DNA of 64,000 nucleotides from Clavibacter zhangzhiyongii (GCF_014775655.1 NZ_CP061274.1:2480001-2544000), one strand, 5' to 3'; positions 15,626 to 24,198 are shown, counted from the stretch's first letter. Notes: generated by a model from the sequence alone, not told the origin. Numbers and translations: made by a program.

Positions 15626-16471
15626 ATGCGCCAGATGGATCCCGCGGGGCTCGCCGAGTTCCTCCGCCGACGCCGCGAGGCGCTCCAGCCCGAGGACGTC
15701 GGGCTCGCCCGCACCGCGCGCCGCCGCACGAGCGGGCTCCGGCGCGAGGAGGTCGCGGCGCTCTCGAGCATGTCCGCCGACTACTACGCGCGCATCGAGC
15801 GCGGCAGCAGCCCGCAGCCGTCGGAGCAGATGCTCGCGGCGATCGCCCACGGCCTCCACCTCACGGTCGACGAGCGCGACCACCTGTTCCTCCTCGCGGG
15901 CCACCAGCCGGCGGCGCGCAGCGGATCCGGCGACCACGTGGGGCCGGGCCTCCAGCGGATCCTCGACCGGCTCGTCGACACGCCCGCCGAGGTGGTGACC
16001 GAGCTCGGCGAGACGCTGATGCAGACCCCGCTCGGCGTCGCGCTCACGGGCGACACCGCGCACCTCACGGGGCCGGAGCGGAGCATCGGGTACCGGTGGT
16101 TCGCGGATCCCGCCAGCCGCCGCCTCTACCCCGAGGAGGACCACGCGGCCCTCGGGCGGCTCTGGGTCTCCGGGCTGCGGGAGGTCGCGACCCGGCGCGG
16201 CCCCGGATCCCGCGCAGCCGGCTTCGTGGACCTGCTGCTCCCCCGGAGCGCCGAGTTCCGCGCCCTGTGGGCGGCGCACGAGGTGGGCCTGCGGCCGAGC
16301 GCCGTCAAGCGCTTCGAGCACCCGGAGCTCGGCCGGCTCGAGCTCTCCTGCCAGACCCTCACGGACCCGGAGCGGGCGCACCACCTGCTCGTCTACACGG
16401 CCGCGCCCGGCTCCGAGAGCCACGAGAAGCTGCGGCTGCTCGGGGTGATCGGGGCGCAGCAGCTGGGGTGA
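15626..16471 (+). CDS. XRE regulator with MmyB-like ligand-binding domain
   Basis: A 281-residue protein: HTH_XRE at about 5-80 (LAEFLRRRREALQPEDVGL, RRTSGLRREEVAALSSMSADYYARIERG), followed by the MmyB-like C-terminal domain (PAEVVTELGETLMQTPLGVAL, GYRWFADP, HPELGRLELSCQTL). These regulators bind a lipid-like ligand in a PAS-like pocket and usually sit divergent to an SDR, as here. I chose the ATG at 15626, which has GGAGGACGC immediately upstream; open sequence further 5' has no better signal. Confidence 0.85.
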   Translation: MRQMDPAGLAEFLRRRREALQPEDVGLARTARRRTSGLRREEVAALSSMSADYYARIERGSSPQPSEQMLAAIAHGLHLTVDERDHLFLLAGHQPAARSGSGDHVGPGLQRILDRLVDTPAEVVTELGETLMQTPLGVALTGDTAHLTGPERSIGYRWFADPASRRLYPEEDHAALGRLWVSGLREVATRRGPGSRAAGFVDLLLPRSAEFRALWAAHEVGLRPSAVKRFEHPELGRLELSCQTLTDPERAHHLLVYTAAPGSESHEKLRLLGVIGAQQLG

Positions 16472-16488
16472 GGGTGCCCCGATCCTGG

Positions 16489-17949
16489 TCAGTCGAGGAA
16501 GTAGCTGCGGACCTTCTCCTCGGAATCCAGGATGAGCTCCGTCTCGACCCCCACCGAGCGGGCAAGTTCCACCGACCCTAGGAGGGCCGCCTCGACGTCG
16601 GGCGAGAATGCGCGCTCAAGCACTCTGAGACAGGCGGACATGCTGACGTCGAGCTCGTCGATGAGATCTTGGTGCTCGTCGGCGAGGCGCTCGTCGAGCT
16701 GGCGCTGTTCCTGGAGGTAGCCCTCGATCAGCGCAGCCTCTCGTCGGGAGAGCGCGGAGGACACAGCGGAATGCATGACCATTCCGACGCTGTTCCCGAT
16801 CACAGCCCCCAGCACGGGTACGGGGATGAGCGCTTGCCCGACGAATGACGACAGTGCGCCGACGGCCGCCTCCAGGCAGACGAGCTCGGCGTTCTCCAGG
16901 AACTCCGCCTCGACGATCTCGCCCGTCCGTAGCCGATGCGCCTGCTCCGCTACGCCGAACGCGGCGGTCACCGTGGCGCTGGCGACGGCCGCGGATGTCG
17001 CGGTGAAGTTGGTGAGCGAATAGATCGTGAGGCCCCGGACACCGCCCTTAACAAATCCACGGCCCGAGTCCCCTGCGATCTCGACCCAATCGTCGCTCGT
17101 GAAGTCAGCGAGCCTGGTGCCGGCACGGCGCTTACGCACCACGGCGAGGACGAAGGCGGTACCGCCCTCGATACCGGCGGCCACGATGGTCGCCTTCGCC
17201 CCTTCGCGTGCTCCGGGCATGCTCGCGCGATGGGCATCGTCGCGCCGAGTCTGGTCGGTCGCGCGCAACGAGTCCTTCTCCCCCTCCAGCGTCGTGCCGT
17301 AGGCGCCGCGCTGCACCTCGTCGTAGCGGAGGTTCGACGGCTCGAGGGAGCCGATGTCGAGGGAGCGGTTCGCGAAGAAGGACTGCACGCGCTCCCAGTC
17401 GCGGAAGGAAGGCCCTTCGCCACCACGGCTGAGCAGGCGACCGGCCTCTTCGCGATTCATGCCGTACAGCGTCCGGATCACCTCGAAGTGATCGCTCGGG
17501 ATCTGGTATCTGCCGCCGCGGCTCACGAAGTCGGGGTACCTCTCGAGGTGCTCGGCGATGGCTCCGAGACCGAAGCGCCCGCCCGCCGCGACGAACTTCT
17601 GCTGGATCTCGACACCACCGCGCATCAGGTCCACGGGGCCGTTGTCGTTCACCCACCGGTAGATCCGGCCCTCCCCCAGGATCTGGCTGCGAGCATCACC
17701 GATGCCGCTTTCCGCCGCCTCGGCGATGAAACCGTGCATGCCCTTGATCCCGCCGCGGTTCCGTGCCACCACCTCGAGGTCGATGGTCCGCATTGCCGCG
17801 TCGACGCGGGATAGCGCATCGCGGAGGTTCATGTCCTGGCGCCGGAGCGCGTCAAGCAGCCCGTCGAGCCGCAGCTGGTTGAGGTGGTTGATCCACGCGG
17901 CGACGGCCTGCTCTTGGTTCCGGCGCACCGATTCCGGCTCGTCACTCAC
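16489..17949 (-). CDS. Unfamiliar glycine-rich membrane protein, second gene of a two-gene module
   Basis: 486 residues from the GTG at 17949; that GTG overlaps the stop of the preceding gene by 8 bp, and an alternative GTG exists at 17976. The N-terminal half is soluble. It contains a compact conserved-looking stretch, QILGEGRIYRWVNDNG, followed by GGVEIQQKFVAAGGRFGL, HLERYPDF and GGRYQIPSDHF. Residues about 240-410 hold three or more hydrophobic Gly/Ala/Val segments (AAGIEGGTAFVLAVV, NFTATSAAVASATVTAAFGV, LIPVPVLGAVIGNSVGMVM). The end is helical and acidic. I do not recognise a characterised family. G+C and codon choice are less extreme than in neighbours, and GGATCC is absent, suggesting transfer. 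It is tightly coupled to the next gene, so the two probably act together at the membrane. Confidence 0.6.
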   Translation of the reverse strand: MSDEPESVRRNQEQAVAAWINHLNQLRLDGLLDALRRQDMNLRDALSRVDAAMRTIDLEVVARNRGGIKGMHGFIAEAAESGIGDARSQILGEGRIYRWVNDNGPVDLMRGGVEIQQKFVAAGGRFGLGAIAEHLERYPDFVSRGGRYQIPSDHFEVIRTLYGMNREEAGRLLSRGGEGPSFRDWERVQSFFANRSLDIGSLEPSNLRYDEVQRGAYGTTLEGEKDSLRATDQTRRDDAHRASMPGAREGAKATIVAAGIEGGTAFVLAVVRKRRAGTRLADFTSDDWVEIAGDSGRGFVKGGVRGLTIYSLTNFTATSAAVASATVTAAFGVAEQAHRLRTGEIVEAEFLENAELVCLEAAVGALSSFVGQALIPVPVLGAVIGNSVGMVMHSAVSSALSRREAALIEGYLQEQRQLDERLADEHQDLIDELDVSMSACLRVLERAFSPDVEAALLGSVELARSVGVETELILDSEEKVRSYFLD

Positions 17950-18934
17950 GATCGGCGTCGCCCTCGACCCGCTCACCGAGCAGGGCCGCGCACGCCTGCG
18001 TGCTGTTCACCAGCGCGCCGAGGCGTGACTGCTCGCTCGCCGGGAGCGCCGAGAAGTCGGCTCCGAACGCCCCCAGCGCCTCGCGATAGCTCGTGGTTAG
18101 AAGGGACCGGAGCTGGTCGGTGCGCTGGAGGAGGGCCTCGACCCGAGCGGTCAGCTCGTTCACACGCGCGGTATTGCGCTTGACCGAGGTCAGCGCCTCC
18201 TGCTTCTGTTCGCGCGTCTCGCCCTTCTTCCAGGCGAACAGCGCGACGGACGTGAGGATCGCCGCTCCTGCGACGCTCCAGCCGACGGGCCCCGACAGCG
18301 CCAGGATCGCCCCTCCAGCGGCCGTTCCGCCGCCGCCGGCTGCCAGCGCTCCACCGCCGAGCCAGGCGAGTGCGGCATTGGTGGCGGCGGCCCCGGAGAG
18401 GGCGGAGATCGCCGTGCCGGTCGAGGCGGCGCCGAAGGTGGTCGCGACCCACATGGCCGCGCTCGGGGCCACGCTCGCGACCGCAGCACCGGCGGCGAAG
18501 CCGGCACCGCCCCCGGCAGCGGACCGGCGGGCAGCCTCGAGGTCACGACGGGCGAACTCCTCCACGTCCAGGAACTCCGCCCTGTCGACGTCGATCCGAC
18601 CGATGGCCGCATCGATGGACTTCGGCGTGTTCGCGATGCTGTTGACCAGCGCCTCCACGTGCTCGATGAGGTCCGTCGAACGCTCGCGCTGCCGCAGCAG
18701 AGCGAGACCGGCGTCGTTCATGGTCGTGTACGCCCGGTTGTACTCGGCCACGGCCTCCTCGTAGGGATCCGGCTTCCTCGCGGCCAGCTTCTCGACGTTC
18801 TCCTTCGTCGCGTCCCTCAGGTCACCCGCCCGCTCACCCAGCTGCGCGGATGCGGCGCGCGCCCTCCGGGCTGCCTCGTCCACCGCCTTCGCGATCCCGT
18901 CCCTGGCCTTGCTCAGCCCGCGCTGATCGTCCAT
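17942..18934 (-). CDS. Glycine-zipper helical membrane protein, first gene of a two-gene module
   Basis: A 330-residue protein. Residues 1-130 are charged and helical (AVDEAARRARAASAQLGERAGDLRDATKENVEKL is split by Gly), about 140-235 is an almost uninterrupted Gly/Ala/Ser region with repeated GxxxG/AxxxG steps (GGGAGFAAGAAVAS, WLGGGALAAGGGGTAAGG, GPVGWSVAGAAIL), and 240-330 is again charged and coiled (RNTARVNELTARVEALLQR). A helical bundle flanking a glycine-zipper hairpin is the layout of helical pore-formers and membrane-remodelling proteins; that comparison is structural inference only. The ATG at 18934 has GGAGGAACG just upstream. The next gene overlaps its stop. No nearby immunity, nuclease or recombinase gene is visible. 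Confidence 0.6.
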   Translation of the reverse strand: MDDQRGLSKARDGIAKAVDEAARRARAASAQLGERAGDLRDATKENVEKLAARKPDPYEEAVAEYNRAYTTMNDAGLALLRQRERSTDLIEHVEALVNSIANTPKSIDAAIGRIDVDRAEFLDVEEFARRDLEAARRSAAGGGAGFAAGAAVASVAPSAAMWVATTFGAASTGTAISALSGAAATNAALAWLGGGALAAGGGGTAAGGAILALSGPVGWSVAGAAILTSVALFAWKKGETREQKQEALTSVKRNTARVNELTARVEALLQRTDQLRSLLTTSYREALGAFGADFSALPASEQSRLGALVNSTQACAALLGERVEGDADRE

Positions 18935-19032
18935 CGTTCCTCCGCGATCCCCGTCGATGTCGTTTCCTCACTGGAGGATATAGACGACCGACGACGCCAT
19001 GAAGGAAGTCGAGGACGAATGGTCACGACGTC
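18935..19032 (-). promoter_or_regulatory. Leader and probable promoter of the two-gene membrane module
   Basis: An AT-richer intergenic stretch. A TATATC/CTATAT hexamer (minus strand, 18976-18983) about 45 bp before the ATG is the likely -10. The -35 is unclear. GGAGGA precedes the start codon. Confidence 0.35.
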
Positions 19033-19845
19033 TTAGGACGCGACCGCGATCCCCTCCCGACGCACCGCATCCACCAACAGCGCCTGGACCGCATCGGCGC
19101 CGCGGAGGAGCTCGGCCGGCTCGACGCCGAGCCCGGCGATGATGGCGTCGATCCCGCGGAGCCCCGCGCGCGTCAGCAACCGCTTCTCGTTGGTGGCCCA
19201 CTCGCCGCGTTGGGCGAGCATCGCGTGCGCCGTCATGCACGCCGCCTCCGACAGGAGGCCGGCGCACTGTGCGACCCGGCCGCGACGGGCGTGGCCCTCG
19301 CGGGCGTAGTGCAGCGTCAACGCTGCGTGCTCCCACCAGATGCCCGGAGCTGACGCTCGGAGCGCCGGCGGGTACTCCCATCGCGGCACCTCCCCACGGA
19401 GGGCGCGATTCAGGCCGAGCTCCGCCAGCAGGATCGTGCTCGGCAGCCCCGCCTGATGGAAGAGCAGCCGCTCGATCGTGAACCGGCCGGCGAGCGCCTC
19501 CTCGTGCACGACCTCGATGACGTCGAGGTCGCGGTAGTGGATGTCGACCGCGCGGCCGTCCACGTGCAGCGCGCCGCCGCCGTCGAAGATCCGACCCCAG
19601 CCGCGGCGGGCGCTGAGCGCGCCCGGCCAGCCGAGGGCGCGCAGGTCGTCGGGGTCGAAGGAACCGCGGTAGTAGACCGCCACGTCCCAGTCGCTGTCGG
19701 GCCGGGAGACGCCCTGCGCGCGGGATCCGCCGAGCGCCACGCCCCGCACGCCCGGGACCGCGGCGAGCGCGTCAGCCACGTGCTCGAGGAACGCGTCGTC
19801 GTCGAGCCCGAGGACCGGGCCGGCGGCGTCCGCGCCGGAGCTCAC
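19033..19845 (-). CDS. Nucleotidyltransferase-domain protein (aminoglycoside/MNT-type fold)
   Basis: 270 residues from the GTG at 19845, which overlaps the moeB stop as GTGA; an ATG at 19869 is an alternative. The pol-beta-type core is VALGGSRAQG followed by DSDWDVAVYY, i.e. the GS...DxD catalytic pattern, with a third carboxylate in VDIHYRD. A helical C-terminal domain (about 130-270) resembles the substrate-binding helices of aminoglycoside adenylyltransferases and related orphan enzymes. The substrate cannot be inferred; resistance function is unproven. It is unusual as a downstream partner of moeB. There are two alternatives: nucleotidylation of a small molecule or of a protein. Confidence 0.7.
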   Translation of the reverse strand: MSSGADAAGPVLGLDDDAFLEHVADALAAVPGVRGVALGGSRAQGVSRPDSDWDVAVYYRGSFDPDDLRALGWPGALSARRGWGRIFDGGGALHVDGRAVDIHYRDLDVIEVVHEEALAGRFTIERLLFHQAGLPSTILLAELGLNRALRGEVPRWEYPPALRASAPGIWWEHAALTLHYAREGHARRGRVAQCAGLLSEAACMTAHAMLAQRGEWATNEKRLLTRAGLRGIDAIIAGLGVEPAELLRGADAVQALLVDAVRREGIAVAS

Positions 19846-21029
19846 GCCCGCCCCGCCACGCTCCGCCATGACGCGATCCCGCCGCGCAGGCTCACCGCAT
19901 CGCGCCCCGCCTCGCGGAGCGCCGCCGCGGCCGCCCGCGAGCGCACGCCCGACGCGCAGTAGACGACGACCCGGTCGGTGACCTCGCCGGGCACCGCGCC
20001 CGGATCCACCGTGACGATGCGCACCGGCACCGCGACGTGGCCCGGGATGGAGTCGACGAGGCGCTCGTCGGGCTCGCGCACGTCGAGGAGGACGACCCGC
20101 TCGTCGGAGGCGAGGATCCGCTCCACCTCCTCCGCGTCGAGCTCGGTGCCGTCGGTGGCCGCGCCCACGCCGCAGAACAGGTCGTAGTCGGCGAGCGCCG
20201 TGACCCGCTGGCGGCCCTTCGCGCGCTTAACGCCGATGGTGCGGCTGGTGCCGGCGAGCGCGTCGAGCACCACCACCCGGCCGAGGAGCGGCGTGCCCGC
20301 GCCCGTGACGAGCTTGATGACCTCGGTCGCCATGAGCGACCCGACCGTGCCGCAGACCGCGCCGAACACGCCCGCCTCCTCGCAGGAGAGCACGGCGCCG
20401 TCGGCGGGCGGCTCGGGGAACACGTCGCGGTAGTCGATGCCGCGGCCGTCGGGCGCCGCGTCCCAGAAGACGGTGACCTGCGCGTCGAACCGGTACACGG
20501 ATCCCCACACGCACGGGACGCCGACGAGGGCCGCCGCGTCGCTGATGAGGTACCGCGTGGCGAAGTTGTCGGTGGCGTCGACGACCACGTCGTATCCGCC
20601 GAGGATCCGGAGCGCGTTGTCGTTCGTGAGCCGCTCGGCGTGCTCGACCACCTCTATGCCGGGGTCGGTCCGGTGCACCGAATCCGCCGCTGACGAGGTC
20701 TTCGGCCGCCCGATGTCCGGCGTCCCGTGGATGGTCTGGCGCTGGAGGTTGGAGAGGTCCACAGCATCGTCGTCTACGATTCCGAGGGTCCCGATCCCCG
20801 CTGCGGCCAAGTACTGCAGCACCGGGGAGCCCAGCCCGCCCGCTCCGATCACGAGCACCCGGGCCTGGTCGATGCGGGACTGACCCCCCATCCCGATGCC
20901 GGGAAGGGCGAGGTGACGGGAGTGCCGTTCGCGCCGCTCGTGCGCATCCCGCCCGGAGCCATGACCACCCGGGCCCCGCCCTCCGGGGTCGGTGCCCTCC
21001 CGATCGACGAGCGGCAGAGACGACCCCAT
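19842..21029 (-). CDS. moeB: MoeB-type adenylyltransferase fused to rhodanese domain
   Basis: 395 residues. Residues about 30-270 form the ThiF/MoeB/E1 fold: RHLALPGIGMGGQ, nucleotide loop GAGGLGSPVLQYLAAAG, VDLSNLQRQ and NFATRY. Residues about 290-395 form a rhodanese domain with the active-site loop YCASGVRS. It activates the C-terminal glycine of MoaD (and perhaps ThiS) and hands it sulfur. Fused MoeB-rhodanese enzymes are common in actinobacteria. The usual Zn-binding CxxC pairs are not evident in the visible sequence. The ATG at 21029 follows GGAGG; it shares bases with the start codon of the divergent glycosyltransferase. A likely -10 TACGCT lies at 21079-21084. Confidence 0.85.
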   Translation of the reverse strand: MGSSLPLVDREGTDPGGRGPGGHGSGRDAHERRERHSRHLALPGIGMGGQSRIDQARVLVIGAGGLGSPVLQYLAAAGIGTLGIVDDDAVDLSNLQRQTIHGTPDIGRPKTSSAADSVHRTDPGIEVVEHAERLTNDNALRILGGYDVVVDATDNFATRYLISDAAALVGVPCVWGSVYRFDAQVTVFWDAAPDGRGIDYRDVFPEPPADGAVLSCEEAGVFGAVCGTVGSLMATEVIKLVTGAGTPLLGRVVVLDALAGTSRTIGVKRAKGRQRVTALADYDLFCGVGAATDGTELDAEEVERILASDERVVLLDVREPDERLVDSIPGHVAVPVRIVTVDPGAVPGEVTDRVVVYCASGVRSRAAAAALREAGRDAVSLRGGIASWRSVAGRA

Positions 21030-22734
21030 GACAGACCTCCGTACGGACGGCGGACGCGGACCCGCGTCGACCGGACCCAGCGTACGACGGCCCGCCGACG
21101 GGACCCGCGGCGGCCGCCCCTCCGGCCCCCTCGGCCGCTTCCACCACCGCCGCTGGGGCGACGCCTGGCTCATCGGCCTGCTCGGCTTCCTGTTCGCGCT
21201 CCCCCTCGCCGGCCAGCCGTCGGTCTGGTACGACGAGGCCGCCACGGTCGTGTCGGCCACCCGCGACTGGGACGGCCTCCTCCGCATGCTCAGCACGGTC
21301 GACGCGGTGCACGGCCTCTATTACGCCCTCATGCACGTGTGGTTCGACCTCGTGGGCTACTCGCCCACGTCGCTCCGCTTCCCGAGCGCCGTCTTCGTCG
21401 GGCTCGCGGCGGCGGGCGTGGTGCTCCTCACGCGCACCGTCTCCACGCGCGCCACCGGCGTCGTCGCGGGCATCGTGTTCGTCGCCATCCCCCGCGTCGC
21501 CTGGATGGGCACGGAGGGCCGCTCCTTCGCGCTCGGCACGCTCATCGCGGTCGCGCTCACCGTGGTGCTGGTGCTGGCGGCCCGGCGCGCGGGCTCGCCG
21601 CCCCGGGTGCAGGCCGCGTGGTGGGCGCTGTACGGCCTCATCGCGTGGTTCGGCGCGTCGACGTTCATCTACCTGGCGCTGCTGGTCGGGGCGCACGGCG
21701 CCGTGATCATGTGGTCGATCGCCTCCGCCCGCGTCGGCCGCCGCACGCTCCGGCCGATGATGGTGTCCCTGCTCGGCTGGGGCATCGCGTCCATCTCGGC
21801 GGGGCTCCTGTCCCTGCCGCTCGTGGACGTGGTCACCGCGCAGTCCGGGCAGGTCGGCTGGATCAAGCCCATCGGCCCGAAGACGCCCGGGCAGGTCGCC
21901 TTCACGCAGCTCTTCCCCGAGAACGCCGCGTTCGCCTGGGTCGCCTGGCCGCTGGCGCTCCTCGGCCTCGCGATGCTCGTGCGGCGCGGGATCCGCCTCG
22001 TGCGCGCCCGCCGGGCCTCCACCGCCGAGCCCGCGGGCGAGATCGCGGCCTTCGAGTCGGCGTACCTCCACGCCGGCTGGTCGCCGACGCTGCTCCAGCT
22101 CGCGGTCGTGTGGCTCGTCGTGCCCACCACGCTGCTCGTCTACGCGTCCACGCTCACGTCGCCGCTGTACTCGCCGCGGTACCTCGCGTACACGGCCCCC
22201 GCGTTCGCGATGCTGATGGCCGTGGGGATCCTCGCGCTGCGGTGGAAGCCCGCCGTCGCGGTCGTGACCGCCGGGCTCGTGGCCCTGTCGCTCGTGCAGG
22301 TCGCGCACGACCGCGGCACCACGCGCAAGGCGGACGCGGACTGGGCGGGCATCGCCCGCATCGTCACCGGGGAACGCGCCCAGGAGGCGGCCGGCACCCG
22401 GGAGGCGGTGATCTTCGGGCCGGTCCGCCGCCACCCGAAGGCCACCTCGCGCGTCGTCGCGTACACCTACCCGGACGCGTTCCGCGGCATGGACGACATC
22501 CTGCTGCGCACGCCGCCCGGCGACACCGACGGCCTCTGGGAGGAGGCGTACCCGCTCGCCGACCGGGTCGACGAGGTCGACGACGCGGACGTCGTGTGGC
22601 TCGTCACGAGCGACAAGCAGGACATCCGGCCCGAGGTCGCGGAGGCGCTCACCCCGCGCGGCTTCGCCAAGGCCGACGACTGGCACGTGAAGAACGCGAA
22701 CGTCGAGCGCTACGAGCGGGTGGCCGCGGGCTGA
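21028..22734 (+). CDS. GT39/ArnT-like membrane glycosyltransferase
   Basis: A 568-residue, multi-span protein. After a basic N-terminal tail comes the first helix and then WYDEAATVV (Asp-Glu), the acidic loop motif of C-type glycosyltransferases that use polyprenol-phosphate sugars, followed by DAVHGLYYALMHVWF. About 10-12 membrane helices run to residue 420 and a soluble C-terminal domain follows (ADADWAGIARIV, AYTYPDAFRGMDDI). It resembles uncharacterised actinobacterial mannosyltransferases. The exact sugar and acceptor are unknown. Starts considered are the ATG at 21028 and an in-frame GTG at 20992; neither has a good ribosome-binding site. Confidence 0.7.
   Translation: MTDLRTDGGRGPASTGPSVRRPADGTRGGRPSGPLGRFHHRRWGDAWLIGLLGFLFALPLAGQPSVWYDEAATVVSATRDWDGLLRMLSTVDAVHGLYYALMHVWFDLVGYSPTSLRFPSAVFVGLAAAGVVLLTRTVSTRATGVVAGIVFVAIPRVAWMGTEGRSFALGTLIAVALTVVLVLAARRAGSPPRVQAAWWALYGLIAWFGASTFIYLALLVGAHGAVIMWSIASARVGRRTLRPMMVSLLGWGIASISAGLLSLPLVDVVTAQSGQVGWIKPIGPKTPGQVAFTQLFPENAAFAWVAWPLALLGLAMLVRRGIRLVRARRASTAEPAGEIAAFESAYLHAGWSPTLLQLAVVWLVVPTTLLVYASTLTSPLYSPRYLAYTAPAFAMLMAVGILALRWKPAVAVVTAGLVALSLVQVAHDRGTTRKADADWAGIARIVTGERAQEAAGTREAVIFGPVRRHPKATSRVVAYTYPDAFRGMDDILLRTPPGDTDGLWEEAYPLADRVDEVDDADVVWLVTSDKQDIRPEVAEALTPRGFAKADDWHVKNANVERYERVAAG
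21079..21084 (-). promoter_or_regulatory. -10 TACGCT of moeB, inside the glycosyltransferase gene
   Basis: TACGCT on the minus strand, about 50 bp before the moeB ATG. The resulting leader would carry the GGAGG ribosome-binding site and be antisense to the first codons of the divergent gene. Confidence 0.45.
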
Positions 22735-22750
22735 CGGGCCCGGGCGCGGC

Positions 22751-23611
22751 TCAGGTCGCGTCCTGCCACTCGCCGATCGCGCGGACCACGACGTCGAGGT
22801 GCGACTCGAGGAGGAAGTGCCCGCCGTCGACCAGCTCGACGCGCGCGTGCGGCGCATCCCGTCGGAACGCCTCCGCTCCCGCCGCGGCGAAGATCTCGTC
22901 GTTCCCACCCCAGATCGCGAGCAGCGGCACGCGCGACTCCCGCAGCCACGCGTGCACCGCCGGGTACAGCTCCCGGTTGGTGGCGTAGTCGCGGAAGAGC
23001 GCGAGCTGCACGTCGTCCTGGCCGGGGCGGGCGAGGAGCGCGAGGTCGTGCTCCCACGCGTCCGGATCCACGACCGACGGATCCGGCACGCCGTGCGTGT
23101 ACTGCCACTCGACCGCCGCGCGGCCGAGGGCCGGGCGGAGGGCGTCGCGCGTCGCGTCGGTGCGCTCGGCGGCGTCGGCCCAGATCGGATCCCAGAAGGA
23201 CGGGACGAAGCCCTCCTCGTAGGCGTTGCCGTTCTGCGTGACGACGCCCGTGACGGCCGCGGGGTCGGCGAGCGCGAGGCGCCAGCCCACCGGGGCGCCG
23301 TAGTCCTGCACGTAGATCGCGTAGCGGGACACCCCGATGGCGGCGAGGAAGCGGCCGGCCACGTCGGCGAGCGCGGCGAACGAGTAGTCGAATCCGTCGG
23401 CGGACGGCGCGGACGAGCGCCCGAAGCCGATGAGGTCGGGCGCGATGACCCGGAAGCGGCCCGCGAGCGCGGGGATCAGGTGCCGGAACATGTGCGAGCT
23501 CGACGGGTAGCCGTGCAGGAGCACGAGCACGGGTGCGTCGGCGGGCCCGGCCTCGCGCCAGAAGACCTCGAGGCCGTCGATCGTGACGGTGCGGTGGTGG
23601 ACGGTGGTCAT
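22751..23611 (-). CDS. Alpha/beta hydrolase with Asp nucleophile (haloalkane-dehalogenase-like)
   Basis: 286 residues. The oxyanion-hole motif is LLHGYPSSSHMFRHL, the nucleophile elbow is YVQDYGAPVGW (Asp rather than Ser), the acid region is WGGNDEIF and the catalytic His is in DGGHFLLE. An Asp nucleophile is typical of haloalkane dehalogenases and epoxide hydrolases; the native substrate is unknown. Start ATG 23611 with AAGGGG upstream. It is divergent from a CGNR-type regulator with overlapping -10 elements, which suggests that regulator controls it. Confidence 0.75.
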   Translation of the reverse strand: MTTVHHRTVTIDGLEVFWREAGPADAPVLVLLHGYPSSSHMFRHLIPALAGRFRVIAPDLIGFGRSSAPSADGFDYSFAALADVAGRFLAAIGVSRYAIYVQDYGAPVGWRLALADPAAVTGVVTQNGNAYEEGFVPSFWDPIWADAAERTDATRDALRPALGRAAVEWQYTHGVPDPSVVDPDAWEHDLALLARPGQDDVQLALFRDYATNRELYPAVHAWLRESRVPLLAIWGGNDEIFAAAGAEAFRRDAPHARVELVDGGHFLLESHLDVVVRAIGEWQDAT

Positions 23612-23647
23612 GGCTAACCCCTTCGGCTTGTTTTGGTGGTTAGCAGG

Positions 23648-23657
23648 ACGGTAGCAT
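23648..23657. promoter_or_regulatory. Bidirectional core promoter, hydrolase / CGNR regulator
   Basis: ACGGTAGCAT: minus-strand -10 TACCGT (23648-23653) and plus-strand -10 TAGCAT (23652-23657) share the central TA. Confidence 0.5.
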
Positions 23658-23697
23658 GGATCCATCGCGCCACCCTGGCGCGGAGGATCGAGGAGCG

Positions 23698-24198
23698 GTG
23701 GACCGCGACGAGGAGCTGCTGCTGGCGGTGCTGAACAGCGCGCCGGTGGTCGACGGCCGACGCGAGGACCGGCTCGACGGCGCCTCCGGGCGCCAGCTCG
23801 CCCGCACCTGGGGCGGCACCGGCACCGCCGCCGAGCTCGACCGCCTCCGCCGCGCCCGCGACGCGATCCAGGCCGTCGTGCGCGGAGGCGCCGCCGCCCC
23901 CGACGCCCTCGCCGTGCTCGCGGACGTCGTCGACGGCGTCGCGCGCACACCCCGCGTGAGCGCCGACGGCGTGGAATGGGAGCTGTCCGCACCCCGCGAC
24001 GACCGGCTCCCGGTGGAGGCCGTGCTCGCCTGGTCGAGCGTCACTGCCCGGCTGCCCGGCCGCCTCCGCCCGTGCGCGAACGACGAGTGCGAGCTGTTCC
24101 TCGTCGACCACAGCCGCCCGGGCACCGCGAAGTGGTGCTCCATGGCGACGTGCGGCAACCGGATGAAGGCCCGCGCGCACGCCCAGCGCACGCGCTGA
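23698..24198 (+). CDS. CGNR zinc-finger (ABATE-domain) regulator
   Basis: 166 residues from the GTG at 23698, which has GAGGAGC directly upstream; an ATG at 23656 would coincide with the -10. The N-terminal ABATE domain (ELLLAVLNSAPVVDGRREDRL) is followed by the C-terminal zinc ribbon with Cys in RPCANDECELF, KWCSMATCGNR and the CGNRMKA signature. The family is a putative stress-linked transcription regulator usually found divergent to a hydrolase, reductase or transporter, as here. A second member lies at 50749-51309. Confidence 0.8.
   Translation: MDRDEELLLAVLNSAPVVDGRREDRLDGASGRQLARTWGGTGTAAELDRLRRARDAIQAVVRGGAAAPDALAVLADVVDGVARTPRVSADGVEWELSAPRDDRLPVEAVLAWSSVTARLPGRLRPCANDECELFLVDHSRPGTAKWCSMATCGNRMKARAHAQRTR

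Noticed and set aside
16489-18934. Naming the two-gene module as a toxin-antitoxin or known phage-defence type
   Set aside because: No motif of a described toxin, nuclease or NTPase is visible; only membrane-type architecture supports a guess.
20227-22908. An 893-codon minus-strand frame across moeB and the glycosyltransferase
   Set aside because: Antisense to the glycosyltransferase; no recognisable domain or start signal.
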